DNA of 64,000 bases from Hyaloperonospora brassicae. Taxonomy: Eukaryota > Oomycota > Peronosporomycetes > Peronosporales > Peronosporaceae. The translations under genes were made by a program, and so were the position numbers. How positions within the stretch are numbered: position 1 is the first letter of the stretch; every line of letters begins with the position of its first letter. Below are positions 22,871 to 32,074 of the stretch, piece by piece. The DNA lies in assembly GCA_947650285.1 (NCBI GenBank), contig CANTFL010001111.1, positions 1 to 64,000 of the forward strand, in the 5' to 3' direction. The notes below the pieces were generated by a model. It did not search any database. It was not told where the DNA came from and worked only from the letters and a program-made list of their open reading frames with translations.

Positions 22871-25840
22871 ATCATGATGAGCGGGTACGACGACACGAGG
22901 CGTGTCGTCGGCAACCCTGTATAGTACAGCAATCCGTTGCGTGTACTATAACGATCCGATGAGGATCGGTACAAAGCTGGTAAATCTCTCATGGATTTAC
23001 TGGATGGATTCACCAGATGATCCATCAATCGCAGAAGATCCTTATCTTCCGCGTATGCCTTTCGTACGTCGTCAAGTAAACTTGACGACGAGACACTGGC
23101 TCTCAGTGTCGCAACAGTGGGCTTATCCTCACTGTTGGATTGTTCGTACGGCTCGAAATCGGGCCGGCGATAAAGCGCATCAGCGACGACATTGAGTCGT
23201 CCTGGTTTATACTTCACGGAGAAGTTATACTCCGCGAAGAAAGACAGCCACCTCGCCGTCCTTTGCGAGAGGTGTGGGCTGTTTACGGCCGTGCGTAGTG
23301 ACGCATGGTCCGTATAGACAACAAACGGTCGATCTAACAAGAGATAGAAGCGAAACTTAGCCGGCGTGTACTTCATGGCAAGGAGTTTCTTGTCATGCAC
23401 TGGGTAATTACGCTCAGCTGCTTGCAGCTGACGCGACTGATAACAGATGACGCGCTCCGCGCCATCTGCATCGAACTGTATTAACGCACAGCCGATTGCA
23501 AAATCGCTGGCGTCACAGACCACATGAAATGGTCTGTCCTGATCTGGAATCGCCAAGATCGGCGATTGCATCAAGCTTTGCTTAATACCCTCAAACTAAC
23601 GCTGGCGATCCAGCGTTCCATGACTACTTGACATTTTTCTTGAGCAAGCAAGAAAGATGAACAGTCTTCTCGGCGTAGTTGCGCGAGTACTTGTGCAAGT
23701 ACGCCGCTAGACCAAGAGACTTCCCTAGTCCCTTGACATCGACTGGCACTGGTCATTCGGTGATAGCCTTGATCTTTTCGGGATCAGGGCGTACGCCGTG
23801 TTTACCCACGATGCACCCAAGAAGTGGTATTTCGCTAGACGCGAATATACACTTCTTGAGGTTGGCGTACAACTTATGCTTGCGCACAAGTTGAAGCACT
23901 TGACGAAGGTGAGTTGTGTGAACTTCAACGTCCGTCTTTCTGTCCATAGCCCGACAATGGGCGAACACATCGTCGAAGTAACTCGGTGCGAAGTCTCGCA
24001 CCGGTCTCAACAGATTTGTGACACATCTGTTGAATGTTGCAGGGGAATTGCTCAGCCCCTGTGGCATCACTAGCCACTCCCACAGCATCCCGCTGGGGGT
24101 ACTCACTGCTGTGAACGGGACGTCCCGTTCACGCATCAGGATCTGATAAAATCCATCCATCAGATCCATGGACAAAAAGATGGTACTCTTCGACATACCA
24201 TCTATGATTACGTCCTTCCTCGGTATCGGCGTCTGAGCCGGTACCGTTGCAGCTTTCAATTTGTTGAATGCGTGCACTATCCGCCACCCTCCTGTGGCCT
24301 TTCGCACACAGAAGGTCGGAGAGCTGTGAGGGGATGTTGATTCCCTCACATGGCCCGCTGCTAAGCGATCGGCAAAGAACTTGTCGATCGCTAGTACTTA
24401 TTCACGAGGCAGTGGCCACTGCTTCATGACACAGTACTTCGAGCCCGGTTTGAGCTCAATCTCGTGTCAAGTGCCTTTGTTCTTAGGCAACTCGCAAGGC
24501 ACGGATTCAGGGAACACATCCTTGAATTCGATCAAATCCTTATACAAAGGATTTGCCTGAAGTGACTCCCAGGATTGAGACGCGTATCGCTCAATCCGAG
24601 TCTTCTCATCGAGGACAGTTTCGTCCATCGATGAACTGCTGAGAACCCTCTCGGTCTCAGTAAACACCGTTGCCGACCGAATATCGACCACATATTCATC
24701 CTCTGTGACGAGTATGCAGATCTGCTTGACTTTGCCACTACGCAGATCACGCAAGAACCGTTTCGGTTCTAGCGTTGGCAACTGAGTTATCTCCGAAGTT
24801 AACTTCGGAGGCACAATCAGGTCAAGCGTATAAGCGCCTACGCTTGATCCACCATTAACCAAGACGTTCAACGTCTCGGTTACTTCCTGGGAACTTTTTT
24901 CCACAGGTCGATGAAGGCCTAATCCTTCAGCAAGTGACTCTTGAGGAATTCCTTCCTCAAGTACGTGGGGACTTATTCCCTCGACGTCTTCTGACTGTGG
25001 CTGTGCAACCACAGTCAGGGACTGATCCTATACGGTCGACTCTCCGGTCGACCTAGGATTTCTATGTTGCCCTTTGGGGGCAACAGGTTTCTTCTGTCTA
25101 AGATGCTGCCCGCTAGGCATGCATCCATGTCCCGGTCTACTCGACTTATTCGAGTGGTGGACCTTCGACGCAGCCTGTACTTCTGTACAGCCGCCGGGAG
25201 CTTGCTCCACAGTGTAGTGATCAACTACACTGTGATCTTGTGCAGTCGTGCTAACGACCGAATCGCAAGTGAGGCCATCGCACTCACTCGCAGAACATCC
25301 ACACGCTTATGAACGCTCCAAGATGTTCATCAGATGGTCATCTGATGAACAAGTGGCAGGCATCTTCACGGATTGATGCTGTTAGCTCACCCTTGGCTCG
25401 TACTTTCTGAGCCAAGGTAATCCCAGGATGACATCAAATTTGTCATCCAGATCTAGTACGATGAATCCATCATCGTACTGTTCGCCCTCTAAAGTGTAGT
25501 GGAATCCGACTACATGTTTCTTAACGGCAATCGATGCGCCTGTTGCAAGGCGCACCGTCATCCTCGTGAGGAGAATGTCGCGCTCAACGAACTTGAGTCT
25601 ACGACTCTCTAGTGACTGGCGTAGAACAAAGTTGTTCGACGCCCCACAGTCTACTAGGGCACGAAGCGACAAACCATTTTTCGCTTCCAACTTCAAGGTG
25701 ATGAGCGAAACGTCATCACTAGGTGCAGAGAGACACAATGATTGTGTATCTAGAGCAACTTTCGTCAAGAGATTTGCAAATTCTCTTGAGGTTGATGGAT
25801 CAGTAGGGCGCTCCACCCCTACTGACCCCGACCATTTTTT
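22792..25840 (-). pseudogene. Gypsy protease, reverse transcriptase and RNase H
   Basis: The pol frame begins just after the minus-one slippery site. Protease (25382-25816) has VDCGASNNF, where DSGA is usual, and later VILGLPWL. A linker runs to FKDVFPESVPCELP (about 24500). RT (23753-24349) shows FLSMDLMDGFYQI, MPQGLSNSPATFNR and a YFDD catalytic box (FDDVF). RNase H (22792-23574) shows VCDASDFAIGCAL and VYTDHASLR. Frame 1 is kept from protease to RT but interrupted by in-frame stops at 25382, 25028, about 24467 and near 24403. More stops and a frameshift fall between RT and RNase H. Several stops look like former Arg, Gln or Trp codons changed by a single transition. Confidence 0.92.
25800..25840 (-). 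promoter_or_regulatory. Candidate minus-one ribosomal frameshift signal at the gag-pol junction
   Basis: On the minus strand the gag frame reads TCA AAA AAT at 25842-25834, so A AAA AAT forms an X-XXY-YYZ slippery heptamer (25840-25834). After an 8-nt spacer there is a stem of TCAGTAGGG (25825-25817) and CCCTACTGA (25808-25800) with an 8-nt loop. The gag stop lies inside the stem, and the protease frame is minus one relative to gag. This is the textbook layout. The caveat is that hairpins are everywhere in this element. Confidence 0.6.
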
Positions 25841-26972
25841 GATGGTCCGTCTCGCTGTTGCGGCTTCGCAACAGCGCTGGACCCACGCCCGTTGCCCTTT
25901 CTGGTAATTGGTCGTCCATTTCGCTCAATACTGTTCGGTACTGGGCGTGGAGCACTACACTCGTATGCGTAGTGCCCTAACTTCTGACAGCGATTGCACC
26001 TCTGCAATCGCTTGTTGTTTGAAGAGCGAGGTCTCTCGCTCTCAACATAGCAGAGGTCCATTGGTTCTGGACCTCCGATCTCTTGTCGTCTCGGTTGACG
26101 GTAAGATTTTGAGCTAACATGAGCCTGTCTCATGCTAAAGTCTTACTGTTCCGCGGCTGATATCGCTTCTTCAAGCGTATTCAGCTCAAGGCGGAACAGG
26201 TGGCTCCTGACGGGCCCTTCTGCGAGCCCTTGCATGAACACCGTAATCAACGTGTGTTCATGAACTGGGTTAGCAGTTATACTACTCGCTAGGAGTCGTA
26301 TATGTTGTGCGTAAGCGTGCACATCACGCTTACCCTGCTTGAGTTTCAGGAGCTCAGAACGAGCCCTGAACTCAACTCGTGGCGGCTCAAACGTTTGTCT
26401 GAGCCGGGACTTGAAGTCATCTAGCGACCTAAACACATTTAGGTCGCTACTCTCGAGTCCCAGGGACCAAGTTTTGGCACGCCCTGCCAAGTGGGTCTGA
26501 GCAAATGTGAGTTTCATTTGCTCATCTTCGACGCGACGAGCCCTTAAGGCTCTGTCGAGTTCGACAAACCACAGTAACAGGGAGTCTTCCGGGACTCCAC
26601 TGTACTTGGAGATGTCAACCTTCATGACCTTGGGACGACGCGCATGTGCCGTCCCGCCCACAGCAGCATGGAATTGCTGCTGTCTCAACAGCTCTGTCTG
26701 TTGAGCACCGAGTTCTCTCAACTGCTCGGCCTGTTGAGAGCCTTGCTGGTGAAGCAAGGCTCCTTTCTCCCTTTCGGGACAAGTTCATTTTGGATGAACT
26801 TGGCTATAGCGGCATGTTGTTGGTATCTGTCTAGAGACTCCAACATGGCGCTAATGGCGAACTCGCCTACGGTAGAACTCATTCGTTCTACCGCACCCCA
26901 TTCGATGTCACTCAAATGGGTAAACTCTTCACGCGTGGCGTGAAAGGTCTCTTCATCATCCAACATGTTCAT
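25819..26972 (-). pseudogene. Gypsy gag with CCHC zinc knuckle
   Basis: The N-terminal part starts at 26972 (MNMLDDEETFHATREEF). One frameshift near 26720-26757 leads into a 204-codon frame with the Retrotrans_gag core (SGVPEDSLLLWFVELDRAL, FAQTHLAGRAKTWSL, FKSRLRQTFEPPR, LKLKQGKRDVHAYA). A single TAA at 26143 separates this from an in-frame continuation to 25819 that carries CNRCQKLGHYAYEC, a perfect C-x2-C-x4-H-x4-C knuckle, followed by an Arg/Gly-rich tail. The protein would coat and package the element RNA. The downstream pol frame is reached by a candidate frameshift signal. Confidence 0.9.
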
Positions 26973-27001
26973 GTTGAATTCTGTGGTCCTTGGAAGGACT
27001 A

Positions 27002-27014
27002 CAAAGTGCTACCA
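27002..27014 (-). other. Primer binding site of the Gypsy element
   Basis: Two bases inside the 5' LTR the minus strand reads TGGTAGCACTTTG. It begins with TGG, as a site pairing with the CCA end of a tRNA should. The matching tRNA 3' end would be CAAAGTGCTACCA. I cannot name the tRNA from this window. Confidence 0.6.
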
Positions 27015-27016
27015 GG

Positions 27017-27406
27017 TGTAACGGGGCACACCCTTGCGTGAACTTAACGCAAGGGTATCGGTACCCCGACAGACGTACACAAGGCAAGCGAGGAAGCGTA
27101 GGTAAGGTAAAAGCAGAACTGTTATATTAATATAATTAAGTCTTTAACCACTGTCTCTCTGTTTGACTTAACTTATTTATGCTAATATAACTGAGTGTAT
27201 GGTGACGTCTCGTCACCACTCATTGCGCGCGTCTTGCGGCGATTGATGGGTTGATATCATCAAGATATCAACCAACGAACAGACTCTTTGGTCGACCCTT
27301 CAATATCACCACTTCGGTGATATTGTTTAAAGAATATTCAACTTCATATTCTTTATTGTCACTTTCCTTAAAGTGACAATTCCATGTAACGGGCTGCCCC
27401 GTTACG
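27017..27406 (-). repeat. 5' LTR of the Gypsy element
   Basis: 390 bases, about 97% identical by eye to 19434-19824. Its final base is G where the partner has A. It keeps longer perfect stems at two places where the other LTR has a mismatch: CAATATCACC/GGTGATATTG and GGTGACG/CGTCACC. It is followed directly by the GGTGT duplication. Confidence 0.95.
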
Positions 27407-27411
27407 GGTGT

Positions 27412-28041
27412 GCTCATGTACAGCTGGATATCTGCCAAGGCAATATTTGCATTGACATTTAAATCATCACCATTACCAATATATTCGGATGGAGTAACCC
27501 ATTACACCACCCACCATTTCAATATCACCACAATGGCATGTATCCCCACGACGGGCGTCACAACTTCGCTCAAATCCCTGATTCTACGGCAGACGTCTTC
27601 AACGTCATTGGAAGAACCACGACGTGTTGTCGTGGCTAACTGGGCACCGTCCACGTACTCTTCTTTCTGGCAATGATATAAACTGAGAATAGCGAATGCT
27701 GCTTGCGTCGGGACATTGTAAAACACTCGAGTGCGGGACGTGCGCGAGCAAACTTGAACAAGTTCCACTCATGGGAAAGGAACTTGTCGTGAAGTCACGT
27801 GTGCACTGGACCACCACACACCCGATTGATCACGTCATCGTTATCACTATCCGCATCGTGTCTTTCTCTACCACATAAAGTCGTGCATCTGGGTCAGGGG
27901 TTGGTGTCATGGCCTGTACCAGCCAATAGAGAATGAGAGAGAGAGAGATCATCCCGGTCAATTGCGTCTCAATAATCGCATGCCCCTCTTCACCATCGCA
28001 AAATTTGGGTCGACTCTATCCAACAGCCTCACCCCCCGAGC
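27412..28041. other. Spacer between Gypsy element and gene island
   Basis: No gene recognised. It holds a GA-dinucleotide run near 27932-27948 and a hairpin CCACGAC/GTCGTGG near 27616-27636, reminiscent of the neighbouring Gypsy element, so a fragment of the same family is possible. A GTGA tetranucleotide run lies at 28077-28098, just before the thioesterase start. Confidence 0.5.
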
Positions 28042-28060
28042 CACACTTCAGTTTTTCCCA
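28042..28060 (+). promoter_or_regulatory. Oomycete-type initiator (INR plus FPR) of the thioesterase gene
   Basis: The sequence CACACTTCAGTTTTTCCC, about 41 bases before the ATG, resembles the oomycete core promoter: an initiator YCAYTYY followed by a flanking promoter region with TTT and pyrimidines. The first initiator base fits only approximately. Transcription would start here with a short leader containing the GTGA repeat. Confidence 0.45.
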
Positions 28061-28100
28061 CGTCGAACCCACTACCAGTGAGTGAGTGAGTGAGTGAGCG

Positions 28101-28853
28101 ATGGTACTTCGCATGCTCTGGAACATTGGCTCGGGTCTCGTGCATGGCGCTCTGAAACCAGCATCTCCCTCCCGCTTGGCGGGCTTGCATTATCCAGCGG
28201 TGTGGAGAGCTCGCTCGGGGTTTATGGACTGTGATGTGAACCTGCACCTGAACAACTCGTCGTACCTCTACAGCATGGAACTCGCTCGCTGGCACTTGAC
28301 AGCGTACGATGCTCGAGACGCGCTCGCTCAGTTAGCAGCAATAGATTGATCGTTGTGTTCATGTGTATTGTTGCACAGGGCAAACGGCGTCCTATGGCAA
28401 ACGCTGAAGCACCGGCGGATGTTCCTCGTGGCCTCCCAAGCCATTCGGTATCGCCACGGCATCCCTCCTTTCCATGCGTACCAAGTCAAGTCGCAGATGA
28501 TCTATTGGGACGGTCCTTGGATCTACTTTTTGCACCAGTTCCAAGATGCTTCGAGCGGCAAGATCTTTGCCGAAGGGTTGTGTCGCGCCATTGTGAAGCA
28601 GCGCGGAAAGGACGTGTCATTTACAAAACTGATCTCCGAAGTGCACGAGGGACCCCTTCCTCCCCAGCCGACAGAAGTGCCGGACGTTGTCAAGGGGTTC
28701 CTCGAGTGGGACGCTGCCAGTCGATCGAGTATGGAAGCGGCTCATGCACGCGAGAAAACTACTGCTACAAGTACCGCTGCACCACCAAAAACGCCACCGA
28801 GCGTTGGAGCTCGCGTCTGGACGGAACTGCAACGCTCGATGAACCGTCCATAG
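28101..28853 (+). CDS. THEM6-like acyl-CoA thioesterase (4HBT fold), two exons
   Basis: Exons 28101-28330 and 28379-28853 join to a protein of about 234 residues. The 48-bp intron begins GTTAGC and ends GCACAG, splitting a Gln codon, and the join restores LAQANGVLWQTL. The N-terminal half has GFMDCDVNLHLNNSSY, the hotdog-fold signature DxDxxxHxNNxxY shared with the THEM6/4HBT_2 thioesterases. The second exon supplies IRYRHGIPPFHAYQVK and YWDGPWIYF, matching the beta-strands of the same family. Members of the fold hydrolyse acyl-CoA or acyl carrier protein esters, but the physiological substrate of the THEM6 branch is unsettled. A short hydrophobic N-terminus (MVLRMLWNIGSGLVHG) might anchor it to membrane. 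The tail is Ala/Thr/Pro-rich and probably disordered. Confidence 0.85.
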
Positions 28854-29228
28854 CTGCAGCAGCACTCGGGCGGCAACGACGCCTGCCGTCAATCGACTGA
28901 GAACATGGCTTGCGGATTACATTGAGACCAACGCAAGCAACCACACGGCTCAGCTCAGCTCAGCTCCAACAACAACAAGACGAAACGCTGCAGGATATAA
29001 GATTCTGCAGGCCATGTACATCCACAGGAACCCTACACATTAGTTTCTGTCGTGGGCACTGTCTTTTCTCGGCACGCTCCCTCCCTATCTTGTTGTGTAT
29101 ACTTTTCCGACACCTCTTTTCCCTTCTCTCGATTGGTATACACCGCCCCGTCCCTGTCGCGCCTCGTCCTTACAACTACTTCACACGGCTTTGTCCCGCC
29201 CGCCACAAGCCCCACGCGCTCCGACCCA

Positions 29229-31933
29229 ATGCCGGCGCTCGAAGTCTTTGGGCGCCGCAGCCGCGTCGTCAGCAGCGACGACCTGTACTGCCCCGCACTG
29301 TTTCTGCTCTTCTACCACGTACCGCTCGTGCTCGTGTGCGTGCTGTACGTGACTGTATGGCGCAGCTGCTCGTCCACGGCGCTGGACAAGACGGGGCTGC
29401 CGCTGTGGTATCTGCTGGGCGCGACGCCGCTGCTGTTCTTCCGCGGGTGTACCTACCTCATGATCATGCACGTGTCGATGCGAGGGACGATCGTGCACCA
29501 CGAGCGCCGCGTGCTGATGCCACGAATGCTGCAAGTGCACACGCTCTGGTCGCTGGTGCTGGCAGCGTACGGACTGGTGGGGCTCGGGAGCTGGTACGCG
29601 TGCGACATGTGTCGTCCAGATGCTCGTTATGTATTGGTACGAGTGCAGTCGATGGGTGGTGTGCATTCATTCATTCGTGTGTTTGTAGTGTTAGCGTTGA
29701 TCGTTTAAATGTTTTTAGGCTGTACCTCTATGTATGATGTACCTCTATGTATGCTGTACCCACTTGTGATGCGGGACTGACTATGAGTGAATGGGTGTGC
29801 AGGCAGTTGGAGGGCTCGTGCTGGTGGAAGTGGGCTTTACGTTCTCGCTCGGAGTGTGTATCATGAGCGACGTGCGGCCGGAAGACGCGATCGTTCGAGG
29901 AAAACCGCCGTCAGTGACGAGTGCATTCGACTCGCACGGTAACGCTCTTGACCCCGAACGTCAGTCGCTGTTGGATGGTACGTGGGGCCTGGACAGCTGG
30001 GCCCTTGCCGATGTGATGCTAATAGAATGTTGGTGCGTATGTGTTCGCTGCAGAGGTAGACCACGCCGTGCGAACCTCGGACGTGTACGTGCCACACAGT
30101 CAGAGGCTGTGGAAGCAACGGTGCACACGTTGCTGCATGTGTCTGCGCTGCTTTACGTGCAACTTGTTTGGTGGAGCTGGCACTCGGCATGACAGCATGT
30201 CCTTGGTGGCAAAAGTGTTCTCGAGGTTGTTTTACGGCAGTCCAGACCTTGTGATATCGGACATTGTAGCTGGCTTTGTGCTCCTGGCAGCTGTTCAGGC
30301 GTACGAAGATCATCAAGAGGTGATGGCTACGTCACCGCATCGAAAAAGCGAAGAAGGAGAGGAGACGCTTGGTCAAATGCGTGCTAGAATTCGCGCTAGG
30401 CCGGACAAGATGAACTTCGACTTGCTTGACGACCGAGCTGTGGGCAGTGGAAAATCTGCTGCAGCGACGACGTCAGCGAGTAGTGCGTCGATGGTATCGA
30501 CGACGTCAGAGCGTTTGGCGATGAACGGTAGCAGTGCAGACCGGTTCGTCTCCATCGACATTCCTTCCTCTCTTGAATCCCAGCAACAACCGCGCGATGA
30601 GTCCGGAAAGCCGATCAGGCCCTTTTACTACCATCCGACAGATCCTCACCTCAATGACGTGGAGCTGACGGATACGTTGAAGGAGTTGGCGCACTTTTCG
30701 AAGTATGCTATTGGCATCTATGGTTGGATGCTGTTTGTATGGTCTCATCCATGGAGCGGCACGTTCCGACTGGCGTTCTCGTTTCTTCGTCGCAACTTGG
30801 GGTGGGTACACGGTGACAACTGGTTTCACCTCAGCCAGACGGCACTGCAGCTGGAAACAAAGGTGCACAGCGACGACATCGTGTACGCGAGTTTCCGCAA
30901 TTCGGTGTACCAGCCAGCATTTGCAGTGATGCTGGACCACGCGCGTAAGGAGGTTGTCATCGCCATCCGTGGCACGTTATCGTTGGAAGACTGCCTCACC
31001 GACGCCATCGCATACGGCATGTCGACGAACGACGTGTCTGACCGGTGGGGATGTGATGGTATTGGCGAGTATGCCCACCAGGGCTTTCTCACGTGTGCCG
31101 AGTCAGTGTACTTGGAGCTCAACCGTCTCAGGGTCCTTGAAATGCTCTTTGATGAGAAATCCACTGCGGCCATTGCCACCAACGAGGTCAACGCATGCGA
31201 TCGTGGTGCGTATCGTGACTACGGCCTCGTGGTTACCGGTCACTCGCTTGGAGCAGGCACGGCAGTTCTGCTAGCCGTTTTGCTTCGCTCCAAGTACCCG
31301 CAACTTCGTTGCTTTGCGTATAGCCCTCCGGGTTGCACAATGTCTCCCGGGCTTGCTGCTCGTTGTTCCGCCTTCACCGTCTCCGTCGTTGTGGGTGACG
31401 ACATCATTGCTCGGTCGTCGATCACATCAGCTGAGATACTGCGGGATAACGTTCTCGACTTGATCGGGAGGAGCAAGGTGAGCAAAGCGACTATCCTTCG
31501 ACAAGTCGTTTCTTGGCGGAACCCAGGTGAGCTACTTCACGGAAGCTTGGACGAGCACTCTGCATTCGACGATGAAGGAACAGGCAGCGATGTGGCCAGA
31601 GTACGCTCGCCGTTCATAGCGCATTTGTCCAGTTATCGCACGATGCTGCAACGCATTCAAGAATCCGAACCGATTCATGAGATGACCATCCCTGGACGTG
31701 TAGTGCATCTCAAGCGAGTCGTAGACGCCAAAGAGGTGGCTGGGTGCTGGGTTTGTTGCCGTCCTGGAGGCGGCGGTGTATGCTGCACCGCACGCACGCA
31801 TTATCGGTTCGGTTGGGCTGTTGAGGGTCAGTTTAAACAGATTCGCATTGGACGAACAATGCTGGACGATCACTTCCCGGACAAAGTACATTACGTGCTC
31901 CAAGACTGCGTGGAGCGCTTGCGTGGGAACTAG
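29229..31933 (+). CDS. sn-1-specific diacylglycerol lipase (class 3 lipase), three exons
   Basis: Exons are inferred at 29229-29636, 29803-29977 and 30054-31933, giving about 820 residues. The second intron has a GTACGT donor and a CTGCAG acceptor. The first donor could instead lie six bases earlier. The N-terminus has four hydrophobic segments (for example LFYHVPLVLVCVLYV and GLVLVEVGFTFSLGVCI), as in DAGL proteins. The lipase domain has VVIAIRGTLSLEDCLTD, the nucleophile elbow TGHSLGAG with Ser about residue 592, and CFAYSPPGC. GDDII further on is a candidate for the catalytic Asp. Such lipases cleave the sn-1 acyl chain of diacylglycerol at membranes, releasing 2-monoacylglycerol and a fatty acid. 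A Ser/Thr-rich linker (about residues 300-360) separates membrane and catalytic parts. It converges with the next gene, 141 bases away. Confidence 0.88.
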
Positions 31934-32074
31934 CACGAAAACGGAAATGAGTATCTGTAAGGTCGGATCGCACAAGTTCGGGCTTGCTCGTTGTAGCACG
32001 CACTGGCAACGAGGGCCGACTCGGTGGCACAGTCCGCTGATTGAAGTATGCGGCTTTCTTCTTCGGGTTACCGT

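Larger units (their letters stand above)
19434..27406 (-). mobile_element. Ty3/Gypsy chromovirus with hairpin-saturated sequence
   Basis: A 7.97-kb element on the minus strand. LTRs are at 19434-19824 and 27017-27406, and a perfect 5-bp duplication, GGTGT, lies at 19429-19433 and 27407-27411. The domain order on the minus strand is Gag with CCHC knuckle, protease, reverse transcriptase, RNase H, integrase (H2C2, DDE core, GPF module), chromodomain. Reverse transcriptase before integrase, plus a C-terminal chromodomain, makes it a Ty3/Gypsy chromovirus. The LTRs differ by about a dozen substitutions and one single-base indel in 391 bases, so insertion is fairly recent. Yet all frames carry stops or shifts. 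The 1.1 kb between the chromodomain stop and the 3' LTR hosts an antisense open frame, described separately. Confidence 0.96.

Noticed and set aside
19434..27406. CRISPR-like array, because of regularly spaced palindromes
   Set aside because: The palindromes differ in sequence, there is no constant direct repeat, and the genome is eukaryotic; the region codes for Gypsy proteins.
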